Assembly (NCBI RefSeq): GCF_023205015.1
Contig: NZ_CP096258.1
Location: forward strand, 2,170,001 to 2,234,000
Length of the DNA stretch: 64,000 nucleotides
Origin: Providencia rettgeri
Lineage (GTDB): Bacteria; Pseudomonadota; Gammaproteobacteria; Enterobacterales; Enterobacteriaceae
Direction: 5' to 3'
Under the pieces are notes generated by a model. The model had not been told where the DNA came from. It was given only the letters and a program-made list of their open reading frames with translations, and did not search any database. This document shows, one piece after another, positions 17,546 to 27,987 of this stretch. Position 1 is the first letter of the stretch. Every line of letters starts with the position of its first letter. The translations under genes were made by a program, and so were the position numbers.

Positions 17546-18184
17546 ATGAAATTATATATTTATGATCACTGTCCATTTTGTGTCAGAGCAAGAATGATTT
17601 TTGGTTTAAAAAAGTTAGCGGTAGAGCAAATTGTGTTATTCGATGATGACATCGAAACACCGACAAAAATGATTGGTCGGAAAATGCTGCCTATTCTACA
17701 AAAAGATGATGGGAGTTATTTACCTGAAAGCTTAGATATTGTTCATTATGTGGATAGTATTAGTGAACCTAAATATGCTGGTGGGAGTATCGCGCCAGAA
17801 ATAGAGGCTTGGTCTAAAGCGGTTTCTGCTGTGGTATATAAGCTTGTGACACCACGTTTTACACAAACTGATTTCCCTGAAATTAGTACAGCAGAAGCCA
17901 GAGCTGCATATATCGCTAGAACATCAAAATCTTATGGTGATTTAAACGAGCTTAAAAAAGAAACGCATACGCTGTTAGTTGAATTAGAGCCCCAACTGTC
18001 GTTATTAGATGCGTGGCTAGAAACACGGGGTGAAGTCATTGATATTAATGATTTTATTATTTTTCCAACTTTACGTAGCTTGAGCATAGTTGAGCACTTA
18101 GCATTTAGCACAAACATTCGCAACTATATGGAACGAATTGCAGAATCCTCGAATATTAATTTGTTATTTGATAAGACTAAATAG
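17546..18184 (+). CDS. grxB: Glutaredoxin 2
   Basis: A 212-residue protein of the GrxB type (215 in E. coli), longer than ordinary glutaredoxins because a GST-like helical domain follows the thioredoxin fold. The active site CPFC is at Cys9 and Cys12 (MKLYIYDHCPFCVRARMIFG). TMIGRKMLPILQKDD-like residues and LPESLDIVHYVD form the glutathione-binding region. It reduces protein disulfides and glutathione mixed disulfides in the cytoplasm. It is monocistronic, ending at a terminator shared with hslJ. Confidence 0.95.
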   Translation: MKLYIYDHCPFCVRARMIFGLKKLAVEQIVLFDDDIETPTKMIGRKMLPILQKDDGSYLPESLDIVHYVDSISEPKYAGGSIAPEIEAWSKAVSAVVYKLVTPRFTQTDFPEISTAEARAAYIARTSKSYGDLNELKKETHTLLVELEPQLSLLDAWLETRGEVIDINDFIIFPTLRSLSIVEHLAFSTNIRNYMERIAESSNINLLFDKTK

Positions 18185-18225
18185 TCTATCTAGCTGCCAG
18201 TTTAGTGTTTCTTGGCAAACGTTTA

Positions 18226-18244
18226 CCGCCTCTAAAAGAGGCGG
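18226..18244. terminator. Bidirectional terminator between grxB and hslJ
   Basis: CCGCCTC (18226-18232) pairs with GAGGCGG (18238-18244) across a 5-nt loop, between two convergent genes. The T-content after the stem is modest on both strands. Confidence 0.7.
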
Positions 18245-18254
18245 GTTGTATTCG

Positions 18255-18692
18255 TTAATTGACGTAGTCGCGTAGTGTATAAACTAACTTGTAATGGCCT
18301 TGAGTTAACACGAGCTTGTTGTTTTTCAATGAAATTATCGCACCTTCAGACAGTGCTCGATTTATCATTGAATCCCATTTGGATAAATCTTCATCAACGC
18401 ATTCGAGTTCAGTCCTACTTAAGTTTTTTACGGTAATTTTTGCGTTTTTGATATCGCCAAACCCGTTGAAATCATTACACATTGATGCAGAAACAAACAT
18501 TTTTTCGCCAAAAGCAAGGAAGGGGACTGTCTGTTTACTGTTAATCGTTTTACCATTTACTTCAGTTAAAATAAAACGGTGGTGCATCAATTTATTTTCA
18601 AGTGCTTGGTCATCATTACGCGCATTGACTTGATGAGTTTGGCATGCTGCTAGCAATAAACCCAAAATAGTAAGTGGAATTAGGCGTTTCAT
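18255..18692 (-). CDS. hslJ: META-domain lipoprotein HslJ
   Basis: A 145-residue predicted lipoprotein. The signal peptide MKRLIPLTILGLLLAAC gives a lipobox with Cys17. The META/HslJ domain includes HHRFILTEVNGKTI and the two cysteines in ASMCNDFNGFGD and ELECVDED. In E. coli hslJ is heat-inducible and affects novobiocin resistance; the molecular role is unclear. It follows ldhA on the same strand by 14 nt, the conserved enterobacterial order. Confidence 0.93.
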   Translation of the reverse strand: MKRLIPLTILGLLLAACQTHQVNARNDDQALENKLMHHRFILTEVNGKTINSKQTVPFLAFGEKMFVSASMCNDFNGFGDIKNAKITVKNLSRTELECVDEDLSKWDSMINRALSEGAIISLKNNKLVLTQGHYKLVYTLRDYVN

Positions 18693-18706
18693 AATCCCAG
18701 ATCCAA

Positions 18707-19705
18707 CTATGCGTTAACAATATTAGGGCAAGCTTCCCCACAACTAATTTGACGGATATTATTTAGCGTAGTTTGACTGATACTTGTTAATGCTTCTTCT
18801 GTTAAAAACGCTTGATGCCCAGTAAATAATACATTATGACAAGAAGAAAGTCGGCGAAAAACATCATCTTGTATTACGTCATTAGATTTATCTTCGAAGA
18901 ATAAATCACGTTCATTTTCATATACATCCATACCTAATGCGCCAATTTTTTGTGATTTTAGTGCATTGATGGCGGCAACAGAATCGACTAACGCACCTCG
19001 ACTTGTATTGATGATCATGACCCCATTTTTCATCTTCTTGAATGCATTTTCATCGAGTAGGTGATGATTTTCAGGTGTTAATGGGCAATGAAGAGAAATA
19101 ATATCTGATTGTTCATATAGAGTATCTAAGTCAACATATTCAGCACCCAAATCTAAAACAGCTTGGTTCGGGTATGGGTCATGTGCGAGTAAACGCATTC
19201 CAAAGCCCTTTAAAATACGTAGCGTCGCTTGGCCAATTTTCCCGGTACCGATAATGCCAGCGGTGCGGTTATGCATATTAAAACCGGTTAATCCCTCAAG
19301 AGAGAAATTTGCATCTCGCGTACGCTGGTACGCCCGGTGGATCCGGCGATTAAGGCATAGCATCATCCCAACTGCATGTTCTGCAACGGCTTCAGGAGAA
19401 TAAGCAGGGACTCGAACAACTTGGATACCTAATTCTTTAGCTGCTTGTAAATCAACATTGTTAAAGCCGGCACAACGTAAAGCTAAAATTCGAATATTGA
19501 GTGCGGCAAGTTCTTCTAAAACAGCACGATTAGCTTCGTCGTTAACGAAAATACAGACAGCGTCGGCACCAACAGCATTTTTAGCTGTCTGAACCGTCAA
19601 TGGAAAATCAAAATATTCAATACTAAAATTAAATCCAGAATTTTGATTAACTTGTTCCATGTGCTTGCGGTCATACTGTTTGGTACTATAAGAAACAATT
19701 TTCAT
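18707..19705 (-). CDS. ldhA: Fermentative D-lactate dehydrogenase
   Basis: A 332-residue NAD-dependent enzyme that reduces pyruvate to D-lactate during fermentation. The start MKIVSYSTKQYDRKH is chosen because it aligns with E. coli LdhA and has GGAG 8 nt upstream; another ATG lies one codon earlier (19708), and the longer frame upstream is not homologous. The nucleotide-binding motif GTGKIGQ, the substrate Arg region, and TSRGALVDS and GHQAFLTEEAL with the catalytic His are visible. It is followed by hslJ. Confidence 0.96.
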   Translation of the reverse strand: MKIVSYSTKQYDRKHMEQVNQNSGFNFSIEYFDFPLTVQTAKNAVGADAVCIFVNDEANRAVLEELAALNIRILALRCAGFNNVDLQAAKELGIQVVRVPAYSPEAVAEHAVGMMLCLNRRIHRAYQRTRDANFSLEGLTGFNMHNRTAGIIGTGKIGQATLRILKGFGMRLLAHDPYPNQAVLDLGAEYVDLDTLYEQSDIISLHCPLTPENHHLLDENAFKKMKNGVMIINTSRGALVDSVAAINALKSQKIGALGMDVYENERDLFFEDKSNDVIQDDVFRRLSSCHNVLFTGHQAFLTEEALTSISQTTLNNIRQISCGEACPNIVNA

Positions 19706-19939
19706 CATAAAGACTCCAATTTTTAGGAACCAATTAGAAAAGAGTAGGTAAAAAGGTGTACCTACAAAATATAAACTCAGAATAAGACAATTAAGTTTGT
19801 AAATCACCTATAAATTAAGAAAATAGGTATCTGTTTACGATTGAATGTGGTTTATCTTTGTGAGTATCGCGTTTAATGAGACGATTTTGTTGAAATTTAT
19901 CATTTGCGCTACAGAACAACTCAAACAAGGGACGTAGTA

Positions 19940-22537
19940 ATGCAGTTAATGAAAAGAGCATTCAGAATATTACTCTGCTTTTTGGGTGGAAGCATTGCTC
20001 TCTTAATACTTTTATGGATAACGATATCCCATTGGGCTCCTGTTGTTGCATCATACTATCTTCCTAAGCCATTTAAACTGTCGTTTTCAGAACCAAGAAT
20101 TAGTCATGGCCAATTAGGTATAGCAAATATCAGTATAACAGCAAATGATTGCACATTAGTTCAGTTGAATAGCACAAGGCTTTCAATCTTTCCCTTGCAT
20201 GCTATTGTGGATAACCTTGATGTTAAAACTGAATGTTTGAGTGCTCTTGAGCCAACGAATGAAACAGATCATGATCCGATTAATATTGCGGACGTTATCG
20301 ATAGTATCCCTGTTTTTTCATTAGTTATAAATAATGCCAACATACAGCCATGGAGTGATTACCAAGGCAGTATCTGGTTACGTAAAAATCAGACTAACCC
20401 TCTAGAATTTGATTTTAGCGGCGACAATTTAAGGTTGTCATCTTTAATAAACAGGGAACACCAATTAGTCATTCAAAATTTTTTAGCATTTCTACCAGAA
20501 CAAAAGCAAACAATAGAATTATTTGGTGATGTGCAACTCCCCTTAATGGCAAATCAGCTTCCAGAAAAAGGCGAGCTGAATGCTTATTTTAAGTTAATCA
20601 ACCCAGAAAAATTCTTACAAGCTAAATTCAGTTGGTTGAATGACCAAGGCGTCTTTAGTGTCATGGATACAGACACAAAGGAAGAATTGCTTTATTTACC
20701 ATGGTTACTATCGCCTTCTAGAATACAAATAGCGCAAGGGAAGTGGCAATGGAAAGAAGCAGATATTCCTTTACAAGGCGGTATCAGCCTTCAAGTTGAT
20801 AACTGGAATAATACATTAAGTGAAATGGTATTTTCTGGGCGCATTAACATGCTCACACAAGCAGAGAAAGGGAAAGCCAATATTGTCTTAGCGGTGCCAT
20901 CTACCCAGATAAATTTACTCGATGCTGATATTAACTTTAGGCTACATGGCCAAGTTAAATATGATGATATGGTGCTGGATATTAATTTACCAGCCAAGGT
21001 TTCAGGCCAGTTAGCCACACCAAAAGTCTCTTTTTTATCCAGTTCATTATTAAGAGCTTATGGTCGGCTTTCTGAAACACTTATTCTTAATGAAGTTAGA
21101 TTGCCACTCGCAGGGACATCGTTAAGTGAAGAAGGTATTTCAGGGCGTTTGCAAGCTATCCTTAAGGTTAAAGAACAGTACTGGGGAGATTTCGATATTC
21201 ATTTGGATGGTAAAGCCAATAAATTTGCATTAGATAAGGGAAAATGGATTTGGAATTATTGGGGAAATGCCAACTTGCCGTCATTATCGGCTAATTGGGA
21301 CATTAAGGGTAATGGGAGTTGGCAGGACACTTTAATCACATTAAATAGCTTAAATACAGGTTTTGACCAAATACAATATGGGCTCTTATCGATGAGGGCT
21401 CCGCGTTTACAACTAAGTAAGCCATTAGTTTGGCAACGTGATCAGAATAAAGCCAATTTTAATGGACAATTACAGCTTACCAGTGAACGAATGCAATTTG
21501 GTACTGAAAGTTATCTACCAAAAGTTACATTAAATGCGGATCTTAGTGGAAAATCTCCTGCTGAATTTCAACTTAAAGGTGATTTAAGCACTAAAGATGT
21601 CGGGCCAATCGTCATATTTGGGCGCTGGGATGGTGAAAGATTAAGAGGGGAAGCTCGTTGGCCTGAGCAGTCAGTCACGGCTTTTCAAACATTAATTCCT
21701 GCTGATCTTGGAATTGAATTAAAACAAGGAAAATTATTTTCTCAAGCTGCTTTCTCAATAACACCAGAAGATGGTTTTATTGCAGGAGGACACTGGCGTG
21801 TAGAAAATACGAGCCTTTGGTTAAAAGATGGTGAGTTATCAGGATTAGATTTTGTTTTACCATGGCGTTTAAAACAAAGTACCTGGACTTTAGGGGGGAA
21901 GGGACCTGTTGAGTTACGTATTAAAAAGCTCAATAATTTATTTGAATTGACGGATATTAAAGCCGATCTTGCTGGTTCATATCCACCAACGGAAAACAGG
22001 CCATTAAAACTGACTAATGTGGGCTTTAAAACCTTAGGGGGTGAGGTATCGATGGATTTACTACGCTGGCCACAAACCCATGCCTCTTCGATAAAATTAA
22101 GACAGATTGAACTTAGTCAGTTATTTACCATATTAAAAGTGTCACAGTTTGCTGTTTCAGGTAAAGTTAATGGTGAGTTACCTTTTTATTTAAATAATCC
22201 AGAGTGGATAGTTAAAGATGGGTGGTTAGAAAATAGTGGGCCATTAACGTTACGGTTAGATACTCAATTTGTTGATTCCATCCGAGAGGATAATATATCT
22301 GCGGGTTCCGCTATGGGGTGGCTACAATATTTGGAAATAAAACGCAGCCGTACAGACGTTAATGTTACAAACTTAGGGTTGTTAAATATGAAAACAATCC
22401 TTGAAGGGTATAACACGCAAGAAAAGAAAAAACGTGAAGTTCATTTGCATTATCAACATGAAGAAAATATCTTTCAATTATGGCGTAGTTTACGATTTGG
22501 TAGCTCTTTAGAAGAGTGGTTGGAAAAAAATTTATAA
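19940..22537 (+). CDS. ydbH: YdbH, AsmA-like intermembrane lipid-transport bridge protein
   Basis: An 865-residue protein with one N-terminal membrane anchor (about residues 7-30) and a very long periplasmic part of repeated amphipathic beta-strands, as in AsmA-like proteins. The ATG at 19940 follows AAGGGA at a good distance; the TTG further upstream has no support. YdbH acts redundantly with TamB and YhdP in E. coli to move phospholipids between inner and outer membrane, and partners with the lipoprotein YnbE encoded next. The order ldhA-ydbH-ynbE-ydbL is conserved. The C-terminus meets ynbE in a TAATG overlap. Confidence 0.94.
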   Translation: MQLMKRAFRILLCFLGGSIALLILLWITISHWAPVVASYYLPKPFKLSFSEPRISHGQLGIANISITANDCTLVQLNSTRLSIFPLHAIVDNLDVKTECLSALEPTNETDHDPINIADVIDSIPVFSLVINNANIQPWSDYQGSIWLRKNQTNPLEFDFSGDNLRLSSLINREHQLVIQNFLAFLPEQKQTIELFGDVQLPLMANQLPEKGELNAYFKLINPEKFLQAKFSWLNDQGVFSVMDTDTKEELLYLPWLLSPSRIQIAQGKWQWKEADIPLQGGISLQVDNWNNTLSEMVFSGRINMLTQAEKGKANIVLAVPSTQINLLDADINFRLHGQVKYDDMVLDINLPAKVSGQLATPKVSFLSSSLLRAYGRLSETLILNEVRLPLAGTSLSEEGISGRLQAILKVKEQYWGDFDIHLDGKANKFALDKGKWIWNYWGNANLPSLSANWDIKGNGSWQDTLITLNSLNTGFDQIQYGLLSMRAPRLQLSKPLVWQRDQNKANFNGQLQLTSERMQFGTESYLPKVTLNADLSGKSPAEFQLKGDLSTKDVGPIVIFGRWDGERLRGEARWPEQSVTAFQTLIPADLGIELKQGKLFSQAAFSITPEDGFIAGGHWRVENTSLWLKDGELSGLDFVLPWRLKQSTWTLGGKGPVELRIKKLNNLFELTDIKADLAGSYPPTENRPLKLTNVGFKTLGGEVSMDLLRWPQTHASSIKLRQIELSQLFTILKVSQFAVSGKVNGELPFYLNNPEWIVKDGWLENSGPLTLRLDTQFVDSIREDNISAGSAMGWLQYLEIKRSRTDVNVTNLGLLNMKTILEGYNTQEKKKREVHLHYQHEENIFQLWRSLRFGSSLEEWLEKNL

Positions 22538-22761
22538 TGAGCATAAGAATGAACGTGAAAATATTAAAATTTACTACAGCTATATCGATTGCGTTATTGT
22601 TATCAGCTTGCTTACGAGTTGAGGTCGCAACACCGGATAAGCCCATCAATATTAATATGAACGTAAAAATTGAACATGAAATCCAAATAAAAGCGGATAG
22701 ACAAGTAGAAGAGTTATTAAAAGAAAATAGTGATTTATTCGGAGAGGTAAATCCCAAATGA
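22537..22761 (+). CDS. ynbE: YnbE outer-membrane lipoprotein, YdbH partner
   Basis: A 74-residue lipoprotein. The signal peptide ends in LLLSAC. The mature part (LRVEVATPDKPININMNVKI, EHEIQIKAD) matches E. coli YnbE. The start is placed at the TAATG overlap with ydbH; the second ATG at 22549 aligns better with the shorter E. coli protein (61 residues) and could be the true one. It is proposed to cap the outer-membrane end of the YdbH bridge. Its stop overlaps the ydbL start (ATGA), so the three genes are translationally coupled. Confidence 0.9.
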   Translation: MSIRMNVKILKFTTAISIALLLSACLRVEVATPDKPININMNVKIEHEIQIKADRQVEELLKENSDLFGEVNPK

Positions 22762-23087
22762 GTCGAATTATCAAAGTACTAGCGCTATGTTCATTATTGA
22801 CTACTTTTCAGGCTGTAGCAATTACAGTGGATGAAGCCAAAGAAACGGGTCTATTGGGGGAAACATTGTCAGGGTATTTAGCCCCAATTAATACAAATAA
22901 TCAGGAGGCCACCAAGCTAGCAGCACAAATAAACCAAGAACGGGAAAAAAGATATAGTGAAATTGCGGCAAAAAATAACCTAAAAACTAATGACGTTGCA
23001 AGGATAGCAGGGCAGAAGCTCGTAGAAAGGGCGAACTCTGGGGAATTTGTACGTGGAATTAATGGTCAATGGCTACAAAAGAAATAA
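22758..23087 (+). CDS. ydbL: YdbL, DUF1318 periplasmic protein
   Basis: A 109-residue protein with a cleavable signal peptide (about residues 1-21, ending QAVA), then ITVDEAKETGLLGETLSGYL and a helical repeat-like part ending in WLQKK. It is the same length as E. coli YdbL (108). It belongs to the ydbH-ynbE-ydbL operon and is thought to modulate the YdbH-YnbE complex. Confidence 0.93.
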   Translation: MSRIIKVLALCSLLTTFQAVAITVDEAKETGLLGETLSGYLAPINTNNQEATKLAAQINQEREKRYSEIAAKNNLKTNDVARIAGQKLVERANSGEFVRGINGQWLQKK

Positions 23088-23167
23088 AAAGCACACTCAG
23101 AAAGTGCGCAAAATATAACAATGGTAGTTTTGAGTCTTAATAATATATTACTTAGAAAGTCTAGATC

Positions 23168-23767
23168 TTAAGCAATAATCGTATTTATATGGCTTTGTGC
23201 TTGTTGATGCGCTCGTTCGACTGACTCTTGGCCTAACGACGTGCCTTCAGCAAAAATAAACTCAACGTCGGTAATACCAATGAAATTTAGAAATAGTGTT
23301 AAATAAGGCACCATGGTGTCTGTTGGTGTGTCTTTGTAGATACCGCCTCGGCTCGTTAATATATAGGCACGTTTGTCTTTTAATAAGCCGACAGAACCTT
23401 GTTCTGTATATTTAAACGTGTGGCCTGAGCGAGCGATAAAGTCGAAGTAATGTTTTAAATGGGAAGAAATCGTAAAGTTATACATTGGGGCTGCAATAAC
23501 AATCACATCGTGAGCCTTAATTTCCTCAATCAACGCATTTGACAGGTCCAAATGTGCTTGTTGTTGTTCTGTTTTCGTGTCACTTGGGCCAAAAGCTGCT
23601 AAAATTTCACCGTCAATCGCTGGAATTGGTTCTTTGACTAAATCTCGTACAGTTACTGTATCTGCTGAGTGTTTTTCCTGCCATTGTTGAATAAAGTAAT
23701 CTGCCATTTTATTGCTTTGTGAATAGTCAGCCAGAATGCTTGATTTCAATAGTAATACTTTACTCAT
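23168..23767 (-). CDS. azoR: FMN-dependent NADH-azoreductase AzoR
   Basis: A 199-residue flavodoxin-fold quinone/azo reductase. It starts at MSKVLLLKSSILADYSQSN, which aligns with E. coli AzoR; a longer in-frame start is not supported. The FMN-binding segments APMYNFTISSHLKHYFD and TSRGGIYKDTPTD are present. It uses NADH for two-electron reduction of quinones and azo dyes, probably protecting against thiol-reactive electrophiles. It diverges from hrpA, as in E. coli. Confidence 0.95.
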   Translation of the reverse strand: MSKVLLLKSSILADYSQSNKMADYFIQQWQEKHSADTVTVRDLVKEPIPAIDGEILAAFGPSDTKTEQQQAHLDLSNALIEEIKAHDVIVIAAPMYNFTISSHLKHYFDFIARSGHTFKYTEQGSVGLLKDKRAYILTSRGGIYKDTPTDTMVPYLTLFLNFIGITDVEFIFAEGTSLGQESVERAHQQAQSHINTIIA

Positions 23768-23981
23768 GTGTTCCTCTATGTTTAGGTGAAATTTCATTGG
23801 TAATGATACGTGAGGTGTAACTGATTGATAGGAAAAAAATTAGATAGCCTTCTTCAAAAAAATTGATGGTATTTTTATGTGATAACAACAATTAAAAATA
23901 AAAACAAAATTTAGCCCTCACAAATTGCGAAGTGGATTGGCTAGCGTGCATTGAAATTTATTAAAGATAAGGATTTAACAG

Positions 23982-26900
23982 GTGAAATCCATACTGACAG
24001 CATTAACCGCTGATATTGGACAAACTTCATTACGTGACCAATGGTTACTGAAAAAAAGAGTGCAAGGTATTGCAAAGATCCAGAACGAAAAATCGCGCTC
24101 TGCGGTACTTGACGCTATTAAAATAGATATTGAGAAAGCCAAACAAAGAGTTGAACTTAAACGATTAAACTCACCTAAAATTGTATATCCAGATAATTTA
24201 CCAGTTAGCCAGAAAAAAGACGTTATTTTAGATGCCATTAAAAAGCATCAAGTTGTTATTATTGCAGGTGAAACTGGATCAGGTAAAACAACGCAGATCC
24301 CAAAAATTTGCCTTGAACTTGGCAGAGGGGTTCTAGGGTTTATTGGGCATACTCAACCAAGACGGTTAGCTGCACGTTCAGTCGCAACACGTCTTGCTCA
24401 AGAGCTTGAATGTGAATTAGGTTCAAATGTTGGTTATAAAGTCCGTTTTAGTGACCAAGTGAGTGAAACGACTCAAGTCAAATTGATGACTGATGGTATC
24501 TTGCTTGCAGAATTACAAAATGACAAATTGCTGTTGCAATATGACACTATTATTATCGATGAGGCTCACGAAAGAAGCCTTAATATCGACTTTATTTTAG
24601 GTTACTTGCGTCAATTATTACCGAGACGCCCTGATTTAAAAGTGATTATTACATCGGCAACCATTGACCCTGAGCGTTTTTCGAAGCACTTTAGTCACGC
24701 TCCGATTGTTGAAGTATCTGGGCGAACTTATCCCGTTGAAGTTCGTTATCGCCCTATTATTGGAGAGCAAAACGATAGTGACCGTGACCAAATTGATGGG
24801 ATCATAGATGCGGTAAATGAACTGTCGGTTGAAGGTAATGGCGATATACTGATTTTTATGAGCGGTGAGCGGGAGATCCGTGATACTGCCGATGCGTTAT
24901 CAAAACTTTCTTTACGCCACACTGAAATATTACCTCTCTTCGCAAGGCTTTCTAATAGTGAGCAAAATCGCATATTCCATCCTCATGGGGGGCGGCGGAT
25001 CATTCTTGCAACAAACGTAGCAGAAACATCATTAACTGTACCGGGTATCAAATATGTTATTGATACTGGCTATGCGCGTATTAGTCGTTATAGCTACCGT
25101 ACTAAAGTGCAACGCCTACCTGTTGAAGCTATCTCTCAGGCTTCAGCTAACCAACGTAAAGGGCGCTGTGGCCGTGTTTCTGATGGGATTTGTATTCGTT
25201 TATACTCAGAAGATGACTTTCTATCACGTCCAGAGTTCACGGACCCAGAAATTTTACGGACGAATTTGGCATCAGTTATATTACAAATGACTTCTATTGG
25301 TCTTGGTGATATCTCTGCATTTCCATTTGTGGAGGCTCCTGATAAACGTAACATCCAAGATGGTGTGAAATTACTGGAAGAGCTAGGTGCAATTAAGTCC
25401 CATAAACAGGCAGATAAAGGCTATCAATTAACGGATACCGGTAGGCAGCTTGCCCAGCTTCCTGTAGATCCAAGGCTTGCTCGGATGGTGATTGAAGCAC
25501 GTAAACATGGTGCAGTACGTGAGACAATGGTGATTGTTTCTGCATTATCAATTCAAGACCCGAGAGAGAGGCCATTAGAGAAACAGCAAGCTGCTGATGA
25601 AAAACATCGGCGTTTCCATGATAAACAATCAGATTTCTTAGCCTTTTTAAACCTTTGGGATTACTTAAAGGAACAACAAACACAGCTTTCTAACGCCCAA
25701 TTTAGAAAAATGTGTCGCCAAGACTTTCTCAATTACTTACGTATTCGAGAATGGCAAGATTTGTATACCCAATTGCGGCAAGTGGTGAAAGAACAAGGTT
25801 TTGCCATTAATAGCTCTGAGGCTGATTTTCGGAGTATTCACGTTTCGTTATTGGCTGGCTTGCTTTCACATATTGGCCAAAAAGACGCGGATAAACACGA
25901 GTTCACTGGGGCTAGAAATGCACGTTTTACTATTTTTCCAGGGTCGGGTCTGTTTAAAAAACCACCAAAATGGGCAATGGTCGCGGAACTTGTTGAGACA
26001 TCGAAATTATGGGGAAGAATTGCCGCATCCATCGATGTTGAGTGGGTTGAACCTTTAGCTGAACATTTAACTAAACATAGTTATAGTGAGCCTCATTGGT
26101 CAAAATCTGAAGGTGCGGTAATGGCATCAGAAAAAGTGACGCTATATGGGCTACCTATTGTTGCATCAAGGCAGGTTAATTATGGAAATATTGACCCATT
26201 ACTGTGCCGTGAATTGTTTATTCGTCATGCATTAGTTGAAGGGGATTGGGTTACTCGTCACGCATTCTTTAAAGAAAATCTGAAGTTATTATCTGAAGTT
26301 GAAGATTTGGAGCATAAGTCACGTCGGCGAGACATTTTAGTTGATGATGAAACATTATTTGCATTTTATGACCAACGGATCCCGAATGATGTGATTTCCT
26401 CCCGTCATTTTGATAATTGGTGGAAAACGGCATCTAAGCAACAATCGGACTTGTTAAGCTTTGAAAAAAGCATGCTGATTAAAGATGACGCCAGTAATGT
26501 TTCAGCACTTGATTATCCTAACTATTGGCATCAAGGGGATTTAAAATTTCGCTTGAGTTACCAATTTGAACCTGGAACTGATGCTGATGGTGTGACAGTA
26601 CATATACCTCTTGCTGTATTAAATCAGGTTCAGAATATTGGCTTTGAATGGCAAGTTCCTGGTTTGCGTCATGAGCTAATCGTTGCTTTAATTAAATCGT
26701 TACCTAAACCAATTAGACGAAATTTTGTCCCTGCACCTAATTATGCTTCTGCATTTTTAGAACGAGTGCCAGAGCCTGAAGGGAGTGTATTAGATAAACT
26801 TGAACGTGAATTACGTCGTATGACAGGTGTGACTGTTGAACGTGATTTATGGCAATTAGAGCAGCTCCCAGCTCATTTGAAAATGACGTATCGTGTTGTG

Positions 26901-27881
26901 GGCGACAAAAATAAAACTGTTGCGGAAGGGCAAAACCTTGATGAGTTAAAAAATAGCTTAAAAGAAAAAGTGCAAGAAACGTTGTCTGAAGTTGTGGATG
27001 ATGGCATTGAGCAACACGGGTTACATATTTGGAGTTTTGGTGAATTACCTCAACGTTATGAGCAAAAAAGGGGGGGATATTCCGTTAAGGCTTACCCTGC
27101 ATTAGTTGATGAAAGAAATAGCGTAGGTATCAAGGTATTTGAAACGGAACTGGAACAACAGCAAGCAATGTGGGCCGGAGTACGTCGATTGTTGCTGTTA
27201 AATATTCCATCGCCAATTAAGTATTTGCATGAAAAACTACCAAACAAATCAAAATTAGGTTTGTATTTTAACCCCTATGGCAAGGTATTAGAGTTAATTG
27301 ATGACTGTATTGCTTGTGGTGTTGACCAATTAATTGCTAATTTTGGTGGTGCGGTTTGGAATGAAGTGCAGTTTGAAAAATTGAAAGAGTTTGCACGAGC
27401 AGAATTAAATGATGTGGTTGTTAATATTGCTAAGCAAGTTGAACAAATATTAACAGCGGTGTTTGCGATCAACAAACGTCTAAAAGGGCGGGTCGATTTT
27501 TCGATGGCAATAGCGTTATCGGATATAAAAACACAAATGTCGAATCTGGTGTTTAAAGGTTTTGTGACCACTCATGGTTGGAAACGCTTGCCTGATATTC
27601 TTCGTTATTTAAATGGGATAGAGCGGCGACTAGAAAAGCTGGCTATTGACCCTAACCGAGATCGTGCTCAAATGAGTAAAGTCGAGCATGTTCAGAATAT
27701 GTGGCAACAATGGCTAGTAAAATTATCTCCGATTCAGAAAAATATGCCAGAAGTTCAAGAAATTCGCTGGATGATTGAAGAACTGCGAGTTAGCTTGTTT
27801 GCCCAACAGCTTGGAACGCCATATCCAATTTCGGATAAGCGAATTATGCAGGCGATGGAACAGTTGTCCCAACAACTGTAA
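23982..27881 (+). CDS. hrpA: ATP-dependent RNA helicase HrpA
   Basis: A 1299-residue DEAH-box helicase, same length as E. coli HrpA. Walker A GETGSGKTT is at residues 96-104, DEAH at 193-196, and the motif VI region QRKGRCGRVSDG is visible. HA2/OB-fold domains follow, then the large C-terminal DUF3418 region ending GTPYPISDKRIMQAMEQLSQ. It starts at GTG with AAGGAT upstream. In E. coli it participates in mRNA processing and resolves stalled or collided ribosomes. Expression is monocistronic with a clear terminator. Confidence 0.97.
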   Translation: MKSILTALTADIGQTSLRDQWLLKKRVQGIAKIQNEKSRSAVLDAIKIDIEKAKQRVELKRLNSPKIVYPDNLPVSQKKDVILDAIKKHQVVIIAGETGSGKTTQIPKICLELGRGVLGFIGHTQPRRLAARSVATRLAQELECELGSNVGYKVRFSDQVSETTQVKLMTDGILLAELQNDKLLLQYDTIIIDEAHERSLNIDFILGYLRQLLPRRPDLKVIITSATIDPERFSKHFSHAPIVEVSGRTYPVEVRYRPIIGEQNDSDRDQIDGIIDAVNELSVEGNGDILIFMSGEREIRDTADALSKLSLRHTEILPLFARLSNSEQNRIFHPHGGRRIILATNVAETSLTVPGIKYVIDTGYARISRYSYRTKVQRLPVEAISQASANQRKGRCGRVSDGICIRLYSEDDFLSRPEFTDPEILRTNLASVILQMTSIGLGDISAFPFVEAPDKRNIQDGVKLLEELGAIKSHKQADKGYQLTDTGRQLAQLPVDPRLARMVIEARKHGAVRETMVIVSALSIQDPRERPLEKQQAADEKHRRFHDKQSDFLAFLNLWDYLKEQQTQLSNAQFRKMCRQDFLNYLRIREWQDLYTQLRQVVKEQGFAINSSEADFRSIHVSLLAGLLSHIGQKDADKHEFTGARNARFTIFPGSGLFKKPPKWAMVAELVETSKLWGRIAASIDVEWVEPLAEHLTKHSYSEPHWSKSEGAVMASEKVTLYGLPIVASRQVNYGNIDPLLCRELFIRHALVEGDWVTRHAFFKENLKLLSEVEDLEHKSRRRDILVDDETLFAFYDQRIPNDVISSRHFDNWWKTASKQQSDLLSFEKSMLIKDDASNVSALDYPNYWHQGDLKFRLSYQFEPGTDADGVTVHIPLAVLNQVQNIGFEWQVPGLRHELIVALIKSLPKPIRRNFVPAPNYASAFLERVPEPEGSVLDKLERELRRMTGVTVERDLWQLEQLPAHLKMTYRVVGDKNKTVAEGQNLDELKNSLKEKVQETLSEVVDDGIEQHGLHIWSFGELPQRYEQKRGGYSVKAYPALVDERNSVGIKVFETELEQQQAMWAGVRRLLLLNIPSPIKYLHEKLPNKSKLGLYFNPYGKVLELIDDCIACGVDQLIANFGGAVWNEVQFEKLKEFARAELNDVVVNIAKQVEQILTAVFAINKRLKGRVDFSMAIALSDIKTQMSNLVFKGFVTTHGWKRLPDILRYLNGIERRLEKLAIDPNRDRAQMSKVEHVQNMWQQWLVKLSPIQKNMPEVQEIRWMIEELRVSLFAQQLGTPYPISDKRIMQAMEQLSQQL

Positions 27882-27901
27882 GTATTATTTTGACTAATTG
27901 G

Positions 27902-27934
27902 CGCTTCACGTATTTTGTATGTGAAGCGTTTTTT
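27902..27934 (+). terminator. hrpA terminator
   Basis: CGCTTCAC (27902-27909) pairs with GTGAAGCG (27921-27928) and is followed by a T-run. Confidence 0.88.
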
Positions 27935-27987
27935 ATTTTTAGTTTAACTGGCGCTTTAGTTACAACATACAAGCAAGGGGGAATCAT